From positions 1,077,501 to 1,141,500 of the forward strand of contig NZ_JASBAN010000001.1 of NCBI RefSeq assembly GCF_029953305.1: 64,000 nt of DNA, read 5' to 3'. Below are positions 1 through 9,189 of this stretch, in pieces (the first letter of the stretch is position 1; each line of letters begins with the position of its first letter). The notes beneath the pieces are model-generated. The model searched no databases and had not been told where the DNA came from. It saw only the letters and a list, made by a program, of their open reading frames with translations. Made by a program: the position numbers and the translations under genes. The stretch is from Commensalibacter nepenthis. GTDB taxonomy: Bacteria; Pseudomonadota; Alphaproteobacteria; Acetobacterales; Acetobacteraceae.

Positions 1-21
1 TTCAATATTTGCGACAAGACC
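1..21 (+). mobile_element. IS6-family terminus, remnant at window edge
   Basis: These bases match the last 21 bases of the full IS6-type copy that ends at 40839, closing with the terminal repeat ATTTGCGACAAGACC. The rest of the element lies outside the window or is deleted. Confidence 0.7.
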
Positions 22-66
22 GAAATAATATTAAAAACCACTAAACTAAAAACTTTGCGACAAGAC
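22..66 (+). repeat. Truncated copy of the small MITE-like repeat
   Basis: This stretch is nearly identical to the right half of the 117-bp element at 9058-9174, including the end AAAACTTTGCGACAAGAC. The left half is missing and an IS6 end abuts it directly. Confidence 0.6.
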
Positions 67-207
67 ATCGAAAGTTAAAGTTATAAACGATTTATAAATT
101 ATTATAATACTGTTAAACCTCATAAAGGCATTCAAGGAAAAACACCCTATGAGATCTTAGATAATTATTTTAAACAAAATCTGTAAATAACTCGATCAAT
201 TCCTACA
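67..207 (+). mobile_element. IS481-family 3' end remnant
   Basis: The segment matches the last part of the full IS481 copy (6151-7022): it encodes the transposase C-terminus (YYNTVKPHKGIQGKTPYE-like) and ends at the terminal repeat AATTCCTACA. A small deletion disturbs the frame near 80-90, and the 5' three-quarters of the element is absent, so it is a dead fragment. Confidence 0.8.
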
Positions 208-287
208 CTTTATCAAACCTTCGCCTCTACATTTTATACACTACATGATAATTTTATCATCTCTTTGAAAATAGCTCTCTTGAAGAT

Positions 288-1193
288 TTATTTCTTTAAT
301 AAACCCAATAACTCATCAAATTGCTCCAAAGATTTATAATAAATCTGGACCGAGCCACCTTTACCATCAAATTTAATTTGGATGTTCAATCCTAGCTTAC
401 TACGCAAATCTTTTTCTAATAATTTAATTTCTGCATCCAAAGGTTCTATTTCTTGATGTGTTTTAGGCTTCTTTTCTTGATCACGTTTTACCAACTCTTC
501 AGTTTGGCGCACGGTTAATCCACGTTGTATGATCTCTTTTGCTGCAACAACTGGATTAGGATGCATTAATAATGCCCTTGCATGCCCCGCAGTCAGCTTT
601 CCTTCTTTTAAATACAAACGCACTTCTTCAGGCAATTGCAACAGACGAATGGTATTGGCAATATGCGGGCGAGATTTTCCTACAGCAGAAGCCAACTCAT
701 CTTGTGTCAGCTCAAATTCTTTTAATAGTCGAGAAAAACCTTCAGCTTCCTCAACAATATTCAAATCGGCACGTTGTAGATTTTCAACCAAAGCGGCAGC
801 CATCGCATCACTGTCACTTAACTGGCAAACTCGAACAGGAACCTCATGAATAGTTGCCAATTGTGCCGCACGCCAACGACGTTCCCCAGCGATAATTTGA
901 TACTGCCCTTCTGATCCTGGTTTTTCACGTACTAATAATGGCTGTAGAATCCCGTGATGCTTAATTGAATCAGCAAGTTCTTGTAAAGCCTCTGGCATCA
1001 TTACTTGGCGAGGTTGAAAAGGACCTGGCTCTATAAATTCAATCGGCACATTTAACAATGATATTGGTGAAGTGGACATATCTGCATTATTTTGTCGAGA
1101 GTGTTTTACCGTGTCTTCAACCGCCGCATTACCTAATAAAGCCGCCAGACCTCTTCCTAAACGCGCTTTTTCATGCCCTTTTTTACCAGCCAT
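288..1193 (-). CDS. parB: Chromosome partitioning protein ParB
   Basis: ParB is a CTP-dependent DNA clamp that loads at parS sites and, with ParA, segregates the origin region. In this 301-aa protein the N-terminus carries the short basic ParA-stimulating segment RLGRGLAALL (residues 11-20). The CTP-binding motif GERRWRA lies at 103-109. A helix-turn-helix around 155-185 (TQDELASAVGKSRPHIANTI) should read parS. The C-terminal dimerisation part is present, so the length is normal for the family. The gene lies 20 bp downstream of parA on the same strand, as expected for a parAB operon. Two perfect parS sites occur 1.4 and 3.7 kb away, which supports chromosomal rather than plasmid function. Confidence 0.97.
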   Translation of the reverse strand: MAGKKGHEKARLGRGLAALLGNAAVEDTVKHSRQNNADMSTSPISLLNVPIEFIEPGPFQPRQVMMPEALQELADSIKHHGILQPLLVREKPGSEGQYQIIAGERRWRAAQLATIHEVPVRVCQLSDSDAMAAALVENLQRADLNIVEEAEGFSRLLKEFELTQDELASAVGKSRPHIANTIRLLQLPEEVRLYLKEGKLTAGHARALLMHPNPVVAAKEIIQRGLTVRQTEELVKRDQEKKPKTHQEIEPLDAEIKLLEKDLRSKLGLNIQIKFDGKGGSVQIYYKSLEQFDELLGLLKK

Positions 1194-1213
1194 AGCGAAT
1201 TTTGCCCTTTACC

Positions 1214-2002
1214 TTATTGAAAACGACGTGTCAGTTCTTTGGCAAGGCTCATATAAGCCACAGCCCCCGCAGATTTACGATCATATAACATAATGGGCTT
1301 TCCATAACTTTGAGCTTCTGAAATACGGATATTTCTTGGAATAACCGTTTTACAAACCTTGTCCCCAAAGAATGCTTTGGTATCTTCCGCAACCAGTTCA
1401 GAGAGCTTGTTACGTTTATCATACATAGTTAATACAATCGCCCGTATATCCAATTCTGGGTTCAAAGATTTTTGCACGCGTGTGACGGTTTTAACAAGAT
1501 GACTGATCCCTTCTAATGCCAGAAATTCACACTGTAATGGCACAATCAATCCATTTGCTGCAACCAACGCATTTAATGTTAACATTCCTAAACTTGGTGG
1601 GCAGTCGATTAAAATATAATCATATTGTTGAGACAAAGTTGCCAATGCATTTTTAAGCCGCAATTCACGATTTTCAACATCAATCAGCTCTAGTTCTGCA
1701 CCAGCCAAATTGCCATCAGCCGTAATCAAAGACAGATTAGGAACAATGCCGCTTTTAACCATTCCTGCACTGATGGCACCATCGATTAATAAATTATAAG
1801 TACCAACTGCACGATCATTATAATCAACCCCCAACGCTGTTGAACTGTTCCCCTGAGAATCTAAATCAATCAATAAAACTTTTTTCTTTTCTGCCAAAGC
1901 AGTGGCCAAATTAATTGCTGTTGTTGTTTTACCAACCCCACCTTTTTGATTAGCAATCGCCAAGATATGTGGTGTTTTTTGTTTTATATTTTTCTCGGTC
2001 AT
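1214..2002 (-). CDS. parA: Chromosome partitioning ATPase ParA (Soj)
   Basis: ParA is a MinD/ParA-type ATPase that forms a nucleoid-bound gradient along which ParB-parS complexes move. The 262-aa sequence has the deviant Walker A KGGVGKTT at residues 20-27 and the switch region LIDCPPSLG near 130. There is no N-terminal HTH extension, which separates it from large plasmid ParA proteins. It sits between rsmG (5 bp upstream gap) and parB (20 bp downstream), the classic origin-proximal gene order mnmG-rsmG-parA-parB. Co-transcription of the block is inferred from spacing. Confidence 0.97.
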   Translation of the reverse strand: MTEKNIKQKTPHILAIANQKGGVGKTTTAINLATALAEKKKVLLIDLDSQGNSSTALGVDYNDRAVGTYNLLIDGAISAGMVKSGIVPNLSLITADGNLAGAELELIDVENRELRLKNALATLSQQYDYILIDCPPSLGMLTLNALVAANGLIVPLQCEFLALEGISHLVKTVTRVQKSLNPELDIRAIVLTMYDKRNKLSELVAEDTKAFFGDKVCKTVIPRNIRISEAQSYGKPIMLYDRKSAGAVAYMSLAKELTRRFQ

Positions 2003-2007
2003 ACTTC

Positions 2008-2622
2008 TTACACAATATGTCTAAATTGATTGATTTTTACTATAACCCCATCAGGGCTCGTCTTGCTAGGAATTTTCAAATAGTTAAATTCCCAATTTTG
2101 CTGTGCCTCTGCAATTTCGTCATCGACTTTCTGTCCCTTGAGAAACAAACAATATCCATTTTCTTTTAATCTACTTTCAGAAAATGCTAGCAAAGTTTCC
2201 AAAGAAGCCAATGCTCTTGCTGTAATTAAATCTACTGGAGGAATATCAACCTGCTCGATCCGTTTACATAAAATATTGACGTTTGATTGCGTTTGTCTGG
2301 CTACCTCATGCAAAAAAACTGTTTTACGCATATCTGATTCAACAAGCGTTATGGGTATCCCTGTTACAATTGCCAATACTAGCCCTGGGAACCCCCCTCC
2401 TGAACCAAAGTCAGCAATAGACCCAACTGACGCATCAATTAAACTGACCAGCTGTAAACTATCACAAATATGACGTTCCCAAATTTGATCTGTTGTTTGC
2501 TTGGAGATCAAATTAATCTTTGTATTCCATTGCTGCAACAGTGAAACATATAACACTAACTTTTCTTTTGTTTCACGTGAAACATTTTCTAACAATTCAG
2601 CATTTTCATTCTTTGGCTGCAT
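2008..2622 (-). CDS. rsmG: 16S rRNA (guanine527-N7)-methyltransferase RsmG
   Basis: RsmG (GidB) uses SAM to methylate G527 in the 530 loop of 16S rRNA. The 204-aa protein shows the SAM-binding motif [10 protein letters not shown] at residues 71-80. The conserved N-terminal helix ends in NTKINLIS (33-40). Its first 17 bases overlap the 3' end of mnmG, so the two are probably translationally coupled. The codons for NVSRET (residues 13-18) contain a perfect parS palindrome, so this coding sequence also serves as a ParB loading site. Confidence 0.96.
   Translation of the reverse strand: MQPKNENAELLENVSRETKEKLVLYVSLLQQWNTKINLISKQTTDQIWERHICDSLQLVSLIDASVGSIADFGSGGGFPGLVLAIVTGIPITLVESDMRKTVFLHEVARQTQSNVNILCKRIEQVDIPPVDLITARALASLETLLAFSESRLKENGYCLFLKGQKVDDEIAEAQQNWEFNYLKIPSKTSPDGVIVKINQFRHIV
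2569..2584. other. parS: parS site 1 (ParB nucleation site)
   Basis: The 16-base palindrome TGTTTCACGTGAAACA is an exact match to the bacterial consensus parS. It lies within the start of rsmG, about 1.4 kb from parB. Confidence 0.93.
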
Positions 2623-4498
2623 GTTTTGCTACCCCATCTAAGCTGCGAATATGTGCCAGGATTGCCATCAAAGCCGACGGCGTTACCCCAGGAATACGCT
2701 GTGCTGCACTAAAACTGACAGGTCTTACCGCTTCTAAACGCTCCTGCATTTCACGGCTAAGACCACCAATTTGCTTGTAATCTAGATCTGCGGGAAAAGT
2801 AATTTTTGCTTCTTGATCCAACTGACGTATTTCACGCGCTTGCCTGACCAAATACCCATCATAACGGGCTTCTGTTCGCACATACTCTTGAATGTTTTTT
2901 GGAAGCTCGACAAACCAAGGAGCTAACTGTGAAATAGATTCCTGTGAAGGTATCAAAGAAAGCACCTCAAAGAAAGAGCGCCAACGCCCATCAGATGAAA
3001 TATTCAATCCTTGAGCTAACAACGATTTTGGTAAAAATTTCTCTTCTCTGGCACGTTCTATCGCTTGTTGTATATATGCTTGATCTTGACGATATAACGC
3101 CAAACGTTCAGCACCAACACACCCCAATTTTTCACCTAATGGGGTTAAGCGCACATCCGCATTATCTGCACGCAATGTTAATCGATATTCCGCACGAGAG
3201 GTAAACATACGGTAAGGTTCCGTAACCCCTTGCGTAGTCAAATCATCAATCATCACCCCAATATAACCTTGACTACGATCAATGGTGATTTTATCTGATC
3301 CACCAACATGTAATGCGGCATTTAATCCAGCCAGCAACCCTTGTGCTGCTGCCTCTTCATATCCTGTCGTGCCGTTAATTTGCCCCGCCAAAAACAATCC
3401 TGAATATTGGGGCAATTCCAACGTTGGGTTTAAAGAACGCGGATCAATAAAATCATATTCAACTGCATATCCAGGACGAACAATCACCGCCTTTTCTAAC
3501 CCAGGAATGGAATGCACCATTCTTTCTTGGATTTCCTCAGCTAAACTGGTTGAAATCCCATTCGGATAAATTAAATCACCCCCCTCGTGATTAGGCAGAG
3601 CTTCTGGCTCCAAGAATAATTGGTGGCGATCACGCCCTGCAAAACGAACAATTTTATCCTCAATTGATGGGCAATATCGAGGTCCTTTTCCCGTGATGGA
3701 GCCACCATACATTGCTGAACGATGAATATTATCTTGAATAATTTGATGCGTTTCGGGCGTGGTTGCCGTGATACGACAAGAAACCATTGGATTATACGCT
3801 TTGGAGGTAAAACGGCTAAAAAATTCTGGCTCTTCATCGCCTTTATCTTCAGCAAGACTTTCCATATCAATACTGGATCTCAACAAGCGTGGTGGTGTTC
3901 CTGTTTTTAACCGCCCCATTCTCAGACCAAGAACTTCCAAACGCATTCCAAGCATTGTCGCAGGTTCCTCCCCTACACGACCAGCTGGGCTGCTTTTTTC
4001 ACCAATATGAATGACACCCCGTAAAAAAGTTCCTGTCGTTAAAACAACCGCACCAGAAGAAAATTCTCTACCATCTTCACAAACAACACCCCCTACACAA
4101 TTCCCATTCCCTACACGAAGATCGGCAACAGCCCCTTCTATAATCGTTAAGTTAGAGGTTGCAGCCAATAAATCTTGGATTGCTTGACGATATAAAATCC
4201 GATCTGCCTGTGCGCGTGGCCCATGAACAGCGGGCCCTTTGGAACGATTCAATAACTTGAAATGAATACCTGCACGATCAGCTGCTTGCGCCATAATACC
4301 GTCCATCGCATCAATTTCACGCACCAAATGCCCTTTGCCAATCCCACCAATCGCTGGGTTACAAGACATCGTTCCAACCGTATGTTGATAATGCGTTAAT
4401 AATAATGTTTTTGCGCCCATCCGTGCAGAAGCTGCCGCGGCCTCACTGCCTGCATGTCCACCACCAACAACGATGACATCATATTTTTCATTAACCAT
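2606..4498 (-). CDS. mnmG: tRNA uridine 5-carboxymethylaminomethyl modification enzyme MnmG
   Basis: MnmG (GidA) is the FAD-binding partner of MnmE. The complex installs the cmnm5 group on U34 of certain tRNAs. The 630-aa protein has the N-terminal dinucleotide-binding motif [11 protein letters not shown] (residues 11-21), the family signatures [13 protein letters not shown] near 46-58 and LKTGTPPRL, and a full C-terminal helical domain. Length is typical. It is followed, overlapping, by rsmG and preceded 37 bp upstream by mnmE, placing both subunits in one transcription unit. Confidence 0.97.
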   Translation of the reverse strand: MVNEKYDVIVVGGGHAGSEAAAASARMGAKTLLLTHYQHTVGTMSCNPAIGGIGKGHLVREIDAMDGIMAQAADRAGIHFKLLNRSKGPAVHGPRAQADRILYRQAIQDLLAATSNLTIIEGAVADLRVGNGNCVGGVVCEDGREFSSGAVVLTTGTFLRGVIHIGEKSSPAGRVGEEPATMLGMRLEVLGLRMGRLKTGTPPRLLRSSIDMESLAEDKGDEEPEFFSRFTSKAYNPMVSCRITATTPETHQIIQDNIHRSAMYGGSITGKGPRYCPSIEDKIVRFAGRDRHQLFLEPEALPNHEGGDLIYPNGISTSLAEEIQERMVHSIPGLEKAVIVRPGYAVEYDFIDPRSLNPTLELPQYSGLFLAGQINGTTGYEEAAAQGLLAGLNAALHVGGSDKITIDRSQGYIGVMIDDLTTQGVTEPYRMFTSRAEYRLTLRADNADVRLTPLGEKLGCVGAERLALYRQDQAYIQQAIERAREEKFLPKSLLAQGLNISSDGRWRSFFEVLSLIPSQESISQLAPWFVELPKNIQEYVRTEARYDGYLVRQAREIRQLDQEAKITFPADLDYKQIGGLSREMQERLEAVRPVSFSAAQRIPGVTPSALMAILAHIRSLDGVAKHAAKE

Positions 4499-4535
4499 TA
4501 TCTTTTGCTCATTCTCGTTATTTTATAAGCCAAAT

Positions 4536-5864
4536 TTATTTCCCAATACAAAATTGGCTAAAAATTGTATCCAACAAATCCTCTACACCAATCGTGCCCG
4601 TTAATCTACCCAAACTTTGCATCGCAAGACGTAATTCTTCGCCTCTCAGCTCCGGCCAATCCAATCTTTGCGCTTCTTCCAAATGCTGCACACATTCTTC
4701 TATTCCCAAACGATGACGCACTCTGGTTAAAGGGGGTGGCCCTTGCCTTGCCGTTAAATATTTCGCTTTTTCTGCCAAAGCCTGCTTTAAGAGATCAATA
4801 CCCTCACCCGTTTTGACACTGATAAATAATATTTTATTATCATTTCGATCCAATGTTTCACGTGAAACATTTAAATCTTTTTTCGTTCTTATCCAAAAAT
4901 CACATTCAACTTCTGGTTCAGACACATCAACAGAAGCATCCGTCAAACATAAAACACAATCCGCTTCTCTGCCAATTTTTTGTGCGCGTTTAATACCCTC
5001 AGCTTCGATCAAATCTTCTGTTTCACGCAATCCAGCCGTATCCACCAAAGTCACAGGAACATCACCCAATACGACCCTTACCTCAATTGCATCCCGAGTT
5101 GTCCCAGCCTGTTCCGTTACAATCGCAGCATCACGATCCGCCAATAAATTTAATAAACTTGATTTCCCAGCATTGGGCGCACCTAATATCGCAAACACCA
5201 ATCCTCGACGAAGACGTTCACCACGACCCGCATCATTAAGATGTGCTTTCATTTCCTGGTGTAAAATGTGGATTGTATCCTTTAAATTTTCCTCCACCTC
5301 TTGGGGCAAATCTTCATCTGGAAAATCAATCAGCGCTTCCTGAAAAGCCAAAACCTCACGCAATTTTTGCGCCCATCCTTGATAAATTACACTTAAACTA
5401 CCTTCGGTTTGTTCCAACGCTTGTCGTCGTTGAGCTTGTGTTTCAGCTTCTACAAGATCAGATATTCCTTCTGCTTGTAACAAATCTACCTTACCATTCA
5501 AGAACGCTCTTTTACTAAACTCACCCGCCTGTGCAGGTCTTGCCCCATAACAAACCAACACATCTGCAATCGCATCTATTACTGCTGGACCTGCGTGCAA
5601 ATGCAACTCTGCACTATCCTCACCTGTATAGCTATTGGGTCCTTTAAACCAAATCACCAAAGCCTGATCCAATAACTCATCTTGATCGCCTCTTCTCCAT
5701 AATTGCCGAACAGAAGCTTGCCTTACCTTTGGTACGCTATGACATAGTTTTTCCAAAATAGACAAAGTATGAGAACCGCTGATGCGCATAATCGCAACGG
5801 CCCCGCGACCAGAAGCCGTTGCCAAAGCAAAAATTGTAGAGTGCGTAGAAGAAAATATATTCAT
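4536..5864 (-). CDS. mnmE: tRNA modification GTPase MnmE
   Basis: MnmE (TrmE) is the GTPase that works with MnmG on U34 of tRNA. The 442-aa protein has an N-terminal formyl-THF-binding domain starting TIFALATASGRGAVAIMRIS and a central helical domain. A G domain is inserted, with the P-loop GAPNAGKSS near residue 227 and the DTAGLRE switch. The C-terminal tetrapeptide is CIGK, whose cysteine is family-invariant. A second parS site overlaps the codons for NVSRET. The upstream 286 bp before the IS481 element is AT-rich with no recognised gene. Confidence 0.97.
   Translation of the reverse strand: MNIFSSTHSTIFALATASGRGAVAIMRISGSHTLSILEKLCHSVPKVRQASVRQLWRRGDQDELLDQALVIWFKGPNSYTGEDSAELHLHAGPAVIDAIADVLVCYGARPAQAGEFSKRAFLNGKVDLLQAEGISDLVEAETQAQRRQALEQTEGSLSVIYQGWAQKLREVLAFQEALIDFPDEDLPQEVEENLKDTIHILHQEMKAHLNDAGRGERLRRGLVFAILGAPNAGKSSLLNLLADRDAAIVTEQAGTTRDAIEVRVVLGDVPVTLVDTAGLRETEDLIEAEGIKRAQKIGREADCVLCLTDASVDVSEPEVECDFWIRTKKDLNVSRETLDRNDNKILFISVKTGEGIDLLKQALAEKAKYLTARQGPPPLTRVRHRLGIEECVQHLEEAQRLDWPELRGEELRLAMQSLGRLTGTIGVEDLLDTIFSQFCIGK
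4854..4869. other. parS: parS site 2 (ParB nucleation site)
   Basis: A second exact TGTTTCACGTGAAACA palindrome lies inside mnmE, about 2.3 kb from site 1. As in rsmG it encodes VSRET in the gene frame. Confidence 0.93.
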
Positions 5865-6150
5865 GGATAATGGCTTAACTTATACAATCATTATAAAAAT
5901 TGTAATTGTCATATCAGACAATATTGACTCCTTTTATACCAAAAAGAAGATCCTTATCCAGAATATTTATATATTTTTCCCAATTAAACAAGATACAAAG
6001 AAATTATTTATTCGAAAACATAGGGTTTGTGAACACAAACCTCTTTAAAAACAAGCCCTCTTGATAATTGATTAAGGGTCATGCCTAGTTAAGCGCGTTT
6101 AATCTTAGATATTGTAGCAAGATTTTTACTTTATCGGAATATCTATTATA

Positions 6151-7022
6151 TGTAGGAATTGATCGCGTTGTTTACAGTGATATGGAATATTACTGTAATG
6201 AACATACATAGAAAAACGAAGCTTACGTTGTATCATCGAGAGGAGATATGGCGATTATATCATCAAGAGAAAGTCACGATAACGGATCTGGCTAAGCGTT
6301 TTATGGTCAGCAGACCTACGATTTATGTTGTATTAAGGCGAGCTCGGTTGCAATTATTTGTGCCGATGTCCAGCACAAATGAACGTTATAAAACAATCAA
6401 ATATGGCATTAAACGCCTTGCTAAGATTGAAAAAACACTTGAGGACAAGCTCAGACGGCAAGCCAAAAAATATAACAACTCTTATCCTGGGGAGATGGTG
6501 CATGTCGAGACTAAACGGCTTCCTTTGTTAAAAAATGAGACTAAACAGCAAACTCGGGAGTATCTTTTTGTAGGTATTGATGATTTTTCTCGAGAACGCT
6601 ATGCAGGGATTTACAACGATAAATCTCAGTTTAGTGCAGCTCAGTTCCTACAAGACGATGTGCAGGTTCAATGCCCTTATACGATCGAATGTGTTTACTT
6701 TGACAATGGCAGAGAATACCAAGGAACGCTTGAACATCTGTTTGTTAAATCTTGTTATACCAATCGGATTAACCAGAAATTTACCAAGCCAGCTTGCCCT
6801 CAAACCAATGGCAAAGCAGAGCGCGTCATTCGCACACTCATGGAAATGTGGCATGAGCGTGAATTGTTCGTCAATGCTCAAGATCGAAAGTTAAAGTTGA
6901 AACGATTTATAAATTATTATAACATTGTTAAACCCCATAAAGGCATTCAAGGAAAAACACCCTATGAGGTCTTAGATGGTTATTTTAAACAAAATCTGTA
7001 AACAACGCGAACAATTCCTACA
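6151..7022 (+). mobile_element. Full-length IS481-family insertion sequence
   Basis: The 872-bp element is bounded by 27-bp imperfect inverted repeats starting TGTAGGAATTG, with one mismatch between the ends (GATCGCG versus GTTCGCG). It carries one transposase gene. No convincing target-site duplication is visible in the flanks. It has landed between mnmE and the S9 peptidase gene. Confidence 0.88.
6198..7001 (+). CDS. IS481-family transposase
   Basis: The 267-aa DDE transposase begins with a helix-turn-helix (TITDLAKRFMVSRPTIYVVL, about 27-46) followed by an rve-type integrase core. D169 (in CVYFDNG) and E208 (in TNGKAERV) are present. The expected first aspartate, in the VHxDTKRL context, reads E104 (VHVETKRL), which may reduce or abolish activity. 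I chose the ATG at 6198 because the upstream in-frame TTG lies inside the terminal repeat. Related copies or fragments occur at 31979, 39565, 43342 and 63486. Confidence 0.85.
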   Translation: MNIHRKTKLTLYHREEIWRLYHQEKVTITDLAKRFMVSRPTIYVVLRRARLQLFVPMSSTNERYKTIKYGIKRLAKIEKTLEDKLRRQAKKYNNSYPGEMVHVETKRLPLLKNETKQQTREYLFVGIDDFSRERYAGIYNDKSQFSAAQFLQDDVQVQCPYTIECVYFDNGREYQGTLEHLFVKSCYTNRINQKFTKPACPQTNGKAERVIRTLMEMWHERELFVNAQDRKLKLKRFINYYNIVKPHKGIQGKTPYEVLDGYFKQNL

Positions 7023-7126
7023 TGCCATCTTTTATCTCGATTAATGAGTCCTGATCTTAGTTTTATGATATAGTATTATTCTAATAGTAGCAGATCGTGA
7101 GTAAACATTGGTAAAGGGTATATTCG

Positions 7127-9049
7127 ATGACTGATTTAAAAACACCACAATTATGCGGTAGCTGGATATCGCCCTTTACCCCCCAAATCGTCAATGGGAA
7201 AAACACAATTTTTTCTGAATTACAAACAGATCACGACGATATTTATTGGCTAGAACGCCGTCCCGAAGAACAAGGCAGAACCGTTCTCGTCAAATGGAAT
7301 TCCACAACCAACATAACAGACATAATCCCACAAGCTTTTTCAGTTGGTACGCGTATCCACGAATATGGTGGTGGGGCATATCATGTACATAACCAACAAA
7401 TTATCTTTAGTGACCAAAAAACAAGCGCTGTTTGGTTTATAAACAAAGCGCAACAAACACTTTTAATCTTTCAAGACGAGAATTATCGTTTCGCTGATTT
7501 TCGCATCATGGATCAATATGTTATCTGTGTGGCTGAACATCATACGCAAGATATTGTTGAAAATTATATTGTTGCCTTGTCTTTATCCAAACCACAGCAA
7601 CTCACTATTTTAGCAAAAGGCGCTGATTTTTATAGTTTCCCACATTTATCCCCAGACCAACATCATCTAGCTTGGATTGAATGGGATCACCCTAACATGC
7701 CTTGGGAAGCAACGCGCTTATGTATCGCGGAAATTAATCAAACGCTTTGCCTACACAATATCAAAATCATTACAGGAACAACTATCCAAGAGTCATTCAT
7801 TCAACCTGAGTGGACATCCAATCATAATTTGATTGTCAGCAATGATCGTAGTGGCTATTGGAATCTTTATCAGGTCAATATCGATGATCCAAACCTATAT
7901 GCCATAGCCCCAATAGATGCTGAAATTGGCTTACCTACGTGGGTGTTCGGACAACAAAGCTGGTATCCACTTCATCATAACCACTTTATTGCTCAGGCAA
8001 TCACCAAAGGTAATGCCGAAACAATATTTATTTGCGATGGGCAAATATCAAAAACTAACCTTAATCATTCAGAATCCTGCCCTGTGCCGTTACAAAAAAA
8101 TAATAGTTTTGCATGGATTAATCATTCCCCCTACAGCCCTGCTCAAATCATGATGCAAGATACTGATGGAAAACACCATATTTTACGCTCCTCTAGTAAT
8201 ATTCAACTCAGTCCAGAGGATATTTCTTATGGACAACCCATCACTTTTCCAACGCAAGATCATCAAAAAGCACACGCATTCTTTTATCCACCCACAAATA
8301 AAAACTATTGCCCAATGGCAGAGGAACTGCCTCCCTTATTGGTTTTGGCGCATGGTGGACCAACAGGGCAAACAACCAACGGTTTCACTCCAAAAATTCA
8401 ATTTTGGACAAGCCGAGGATTTGCCGTTGTTGATGTAAATTATCGCGGCTCTACAGGATTTGGTAAAAATTATCGTGAAGCCTTGCAAAAACAATGGGGT
8501 ATTCTTGATGTGCAAGATTGTATTGATGCCTGTCAATATCTCATTCATCAAGGCAAAGTTAATCCACAAAAAATCGTCATTAGAGGAAGCAGTGCTGGAG
8601 GGTTCACAGTATTAACCGCTTTAATCCAATCTCAATTATTTGCGGCAGGATCTTGTTTATACGGGGTTGGTGATTTAACCGCCTTAGCAAAAGAAACACA
8701 TAAATTCGAAGCACGTTATTTAGATGGTTTGATTGGAGCATATCCAGAAGAAAAACAGTTATATCAAGAACGTTCCCCTTTAACCCATATTCATAATATC
8801 CAATCTCCTTTAATTGTTTTTCAAGGATTAAAAGATCAAGTTGTTCCACCATCTCAAGCCAAAGCTATTGTTAACGCATTGAAAACAAACCATGTGCCTT
8901 ATGCTTATTATACTTTCCCAGAAGAAGGTCATGGATTTAGGCAAGAAGCAACTTTAACCAAAGTCTTGGAAATGGAGCTTTCCTTTTTTGGTAAAATCCT
9001 TGGATTTACTCCAGCCAATTTAAGTGAAGACGTTATTATTCATGTATAA
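7127..9049 (+). CDS. S9 family prolyl oligopeptidase-like serine peptidase
   Basis: This 640-aa protein resembles dipeptidyl/acylaminoacyl peptidases, which cleave short peptides in the cytoplasm or periplasm. The N-terminal 380 residues form the expected beta-propeller-like region. The C-terminal alpha/beta-hydrolase domain holds the catalytic triad: S489 in GSSAGG, D570 in LKDQVVP and H602 in EEGHGFR. The oxyanion region HGGPTGQ lies upstream. No signal peptide is seen, so a cytosolic location is likely. Exact substrate cannot be told from sequence. A ribosome-binding-like AAAGGG lies 5' of the ATG. Confidence 0.9.
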   Translation: MTDLKTPQLCGSWISPFTPQIVNGKNTIFSELQTDHDDIYWLERRPEEQGRTVLVKWNSTTNITDIIPQAFSVGTRIHEYGGGAYHVHNQQIIFSDQKTSAVWFINKAQQTLLIFQDENYRFADFRIMDQYVICVAEHHTQDIVENYIVALSLSKPQQLTILAKGADFYSFPHLSPDQHHLAWIEWDHPNMPWEATRLCIAEINQTLCLHNIKIITGTTIQESFIQPEWTSNHNLIVSNDRSGYWNLYQVNIDDPNLYAIAPIDAEIGLPTWVFGQQSWYPLHHNHFIAQAITKGNAETIFICDGQISKTNLNHSESCPVPLQKNNSFAWINHSPYSPAQIMMQDTDGKHHILRSSSNIQLSPEDISYGQPITFPTQDHQKAHAFFYPPTNKNYCPMAEELPPLLVLAHGGPTGQTTNGFTPKIQFWTSRGFAVVDVNYRGSTGFGKNYREALQKQWGILDVQDCIDACQYLIHQGKVNPQKIVIRGSSAGGFTVLTALIQSQLFAAGSCLYGVGDLTALAKETHKFEARYLDGLIGAYPEEKQLYQERSPLTHIHNIQSPLIVFQGLKDQVVPPSQAKAIVNALKTNHVPYAYYTFPEEGHGFRQEATLTKVLEMELSFFGKILGFTPANLSEDVIIHV

Positions 9050-9057
9050 GGAAATAT

Positions 9058-9174
9058 GGTTTTGTCGCAAAGTTTAAATTTTATAAAATATCTATATAAT
9101 TCAATGAATTCAAAAAATCTATTTTGAAGAAATAATGTTAAAAACCACTAAACTTAAAACTTTGCGACAAGACC
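9058..9174. mobile_element. 117-bp MITE-like element with IS6-like ends
   Basis: The element starts GGTTTTGTCGCAAAGTTT and ends with the inverted counterpart AAAACTTTGCGACAAGACC, giving near-perfect terminal repeats of about 18 bp. It has no coding capacity. Its outer 14 bases match the termini of the IS6-type copies in the window apart from one base, so it may be mobilised by that transposase. A half copy lies at 22-66. Confidence 0.7.
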
Positions 9175-9189
9175 TTAATAATTTAGATA

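Noticed and set aside
5865-6150. Replication origin beside mnmE
   Set aside because: AT-rich, but I found no cluster of DnaA boxes (TTATCCACA-like); parS only shows the origin is near.
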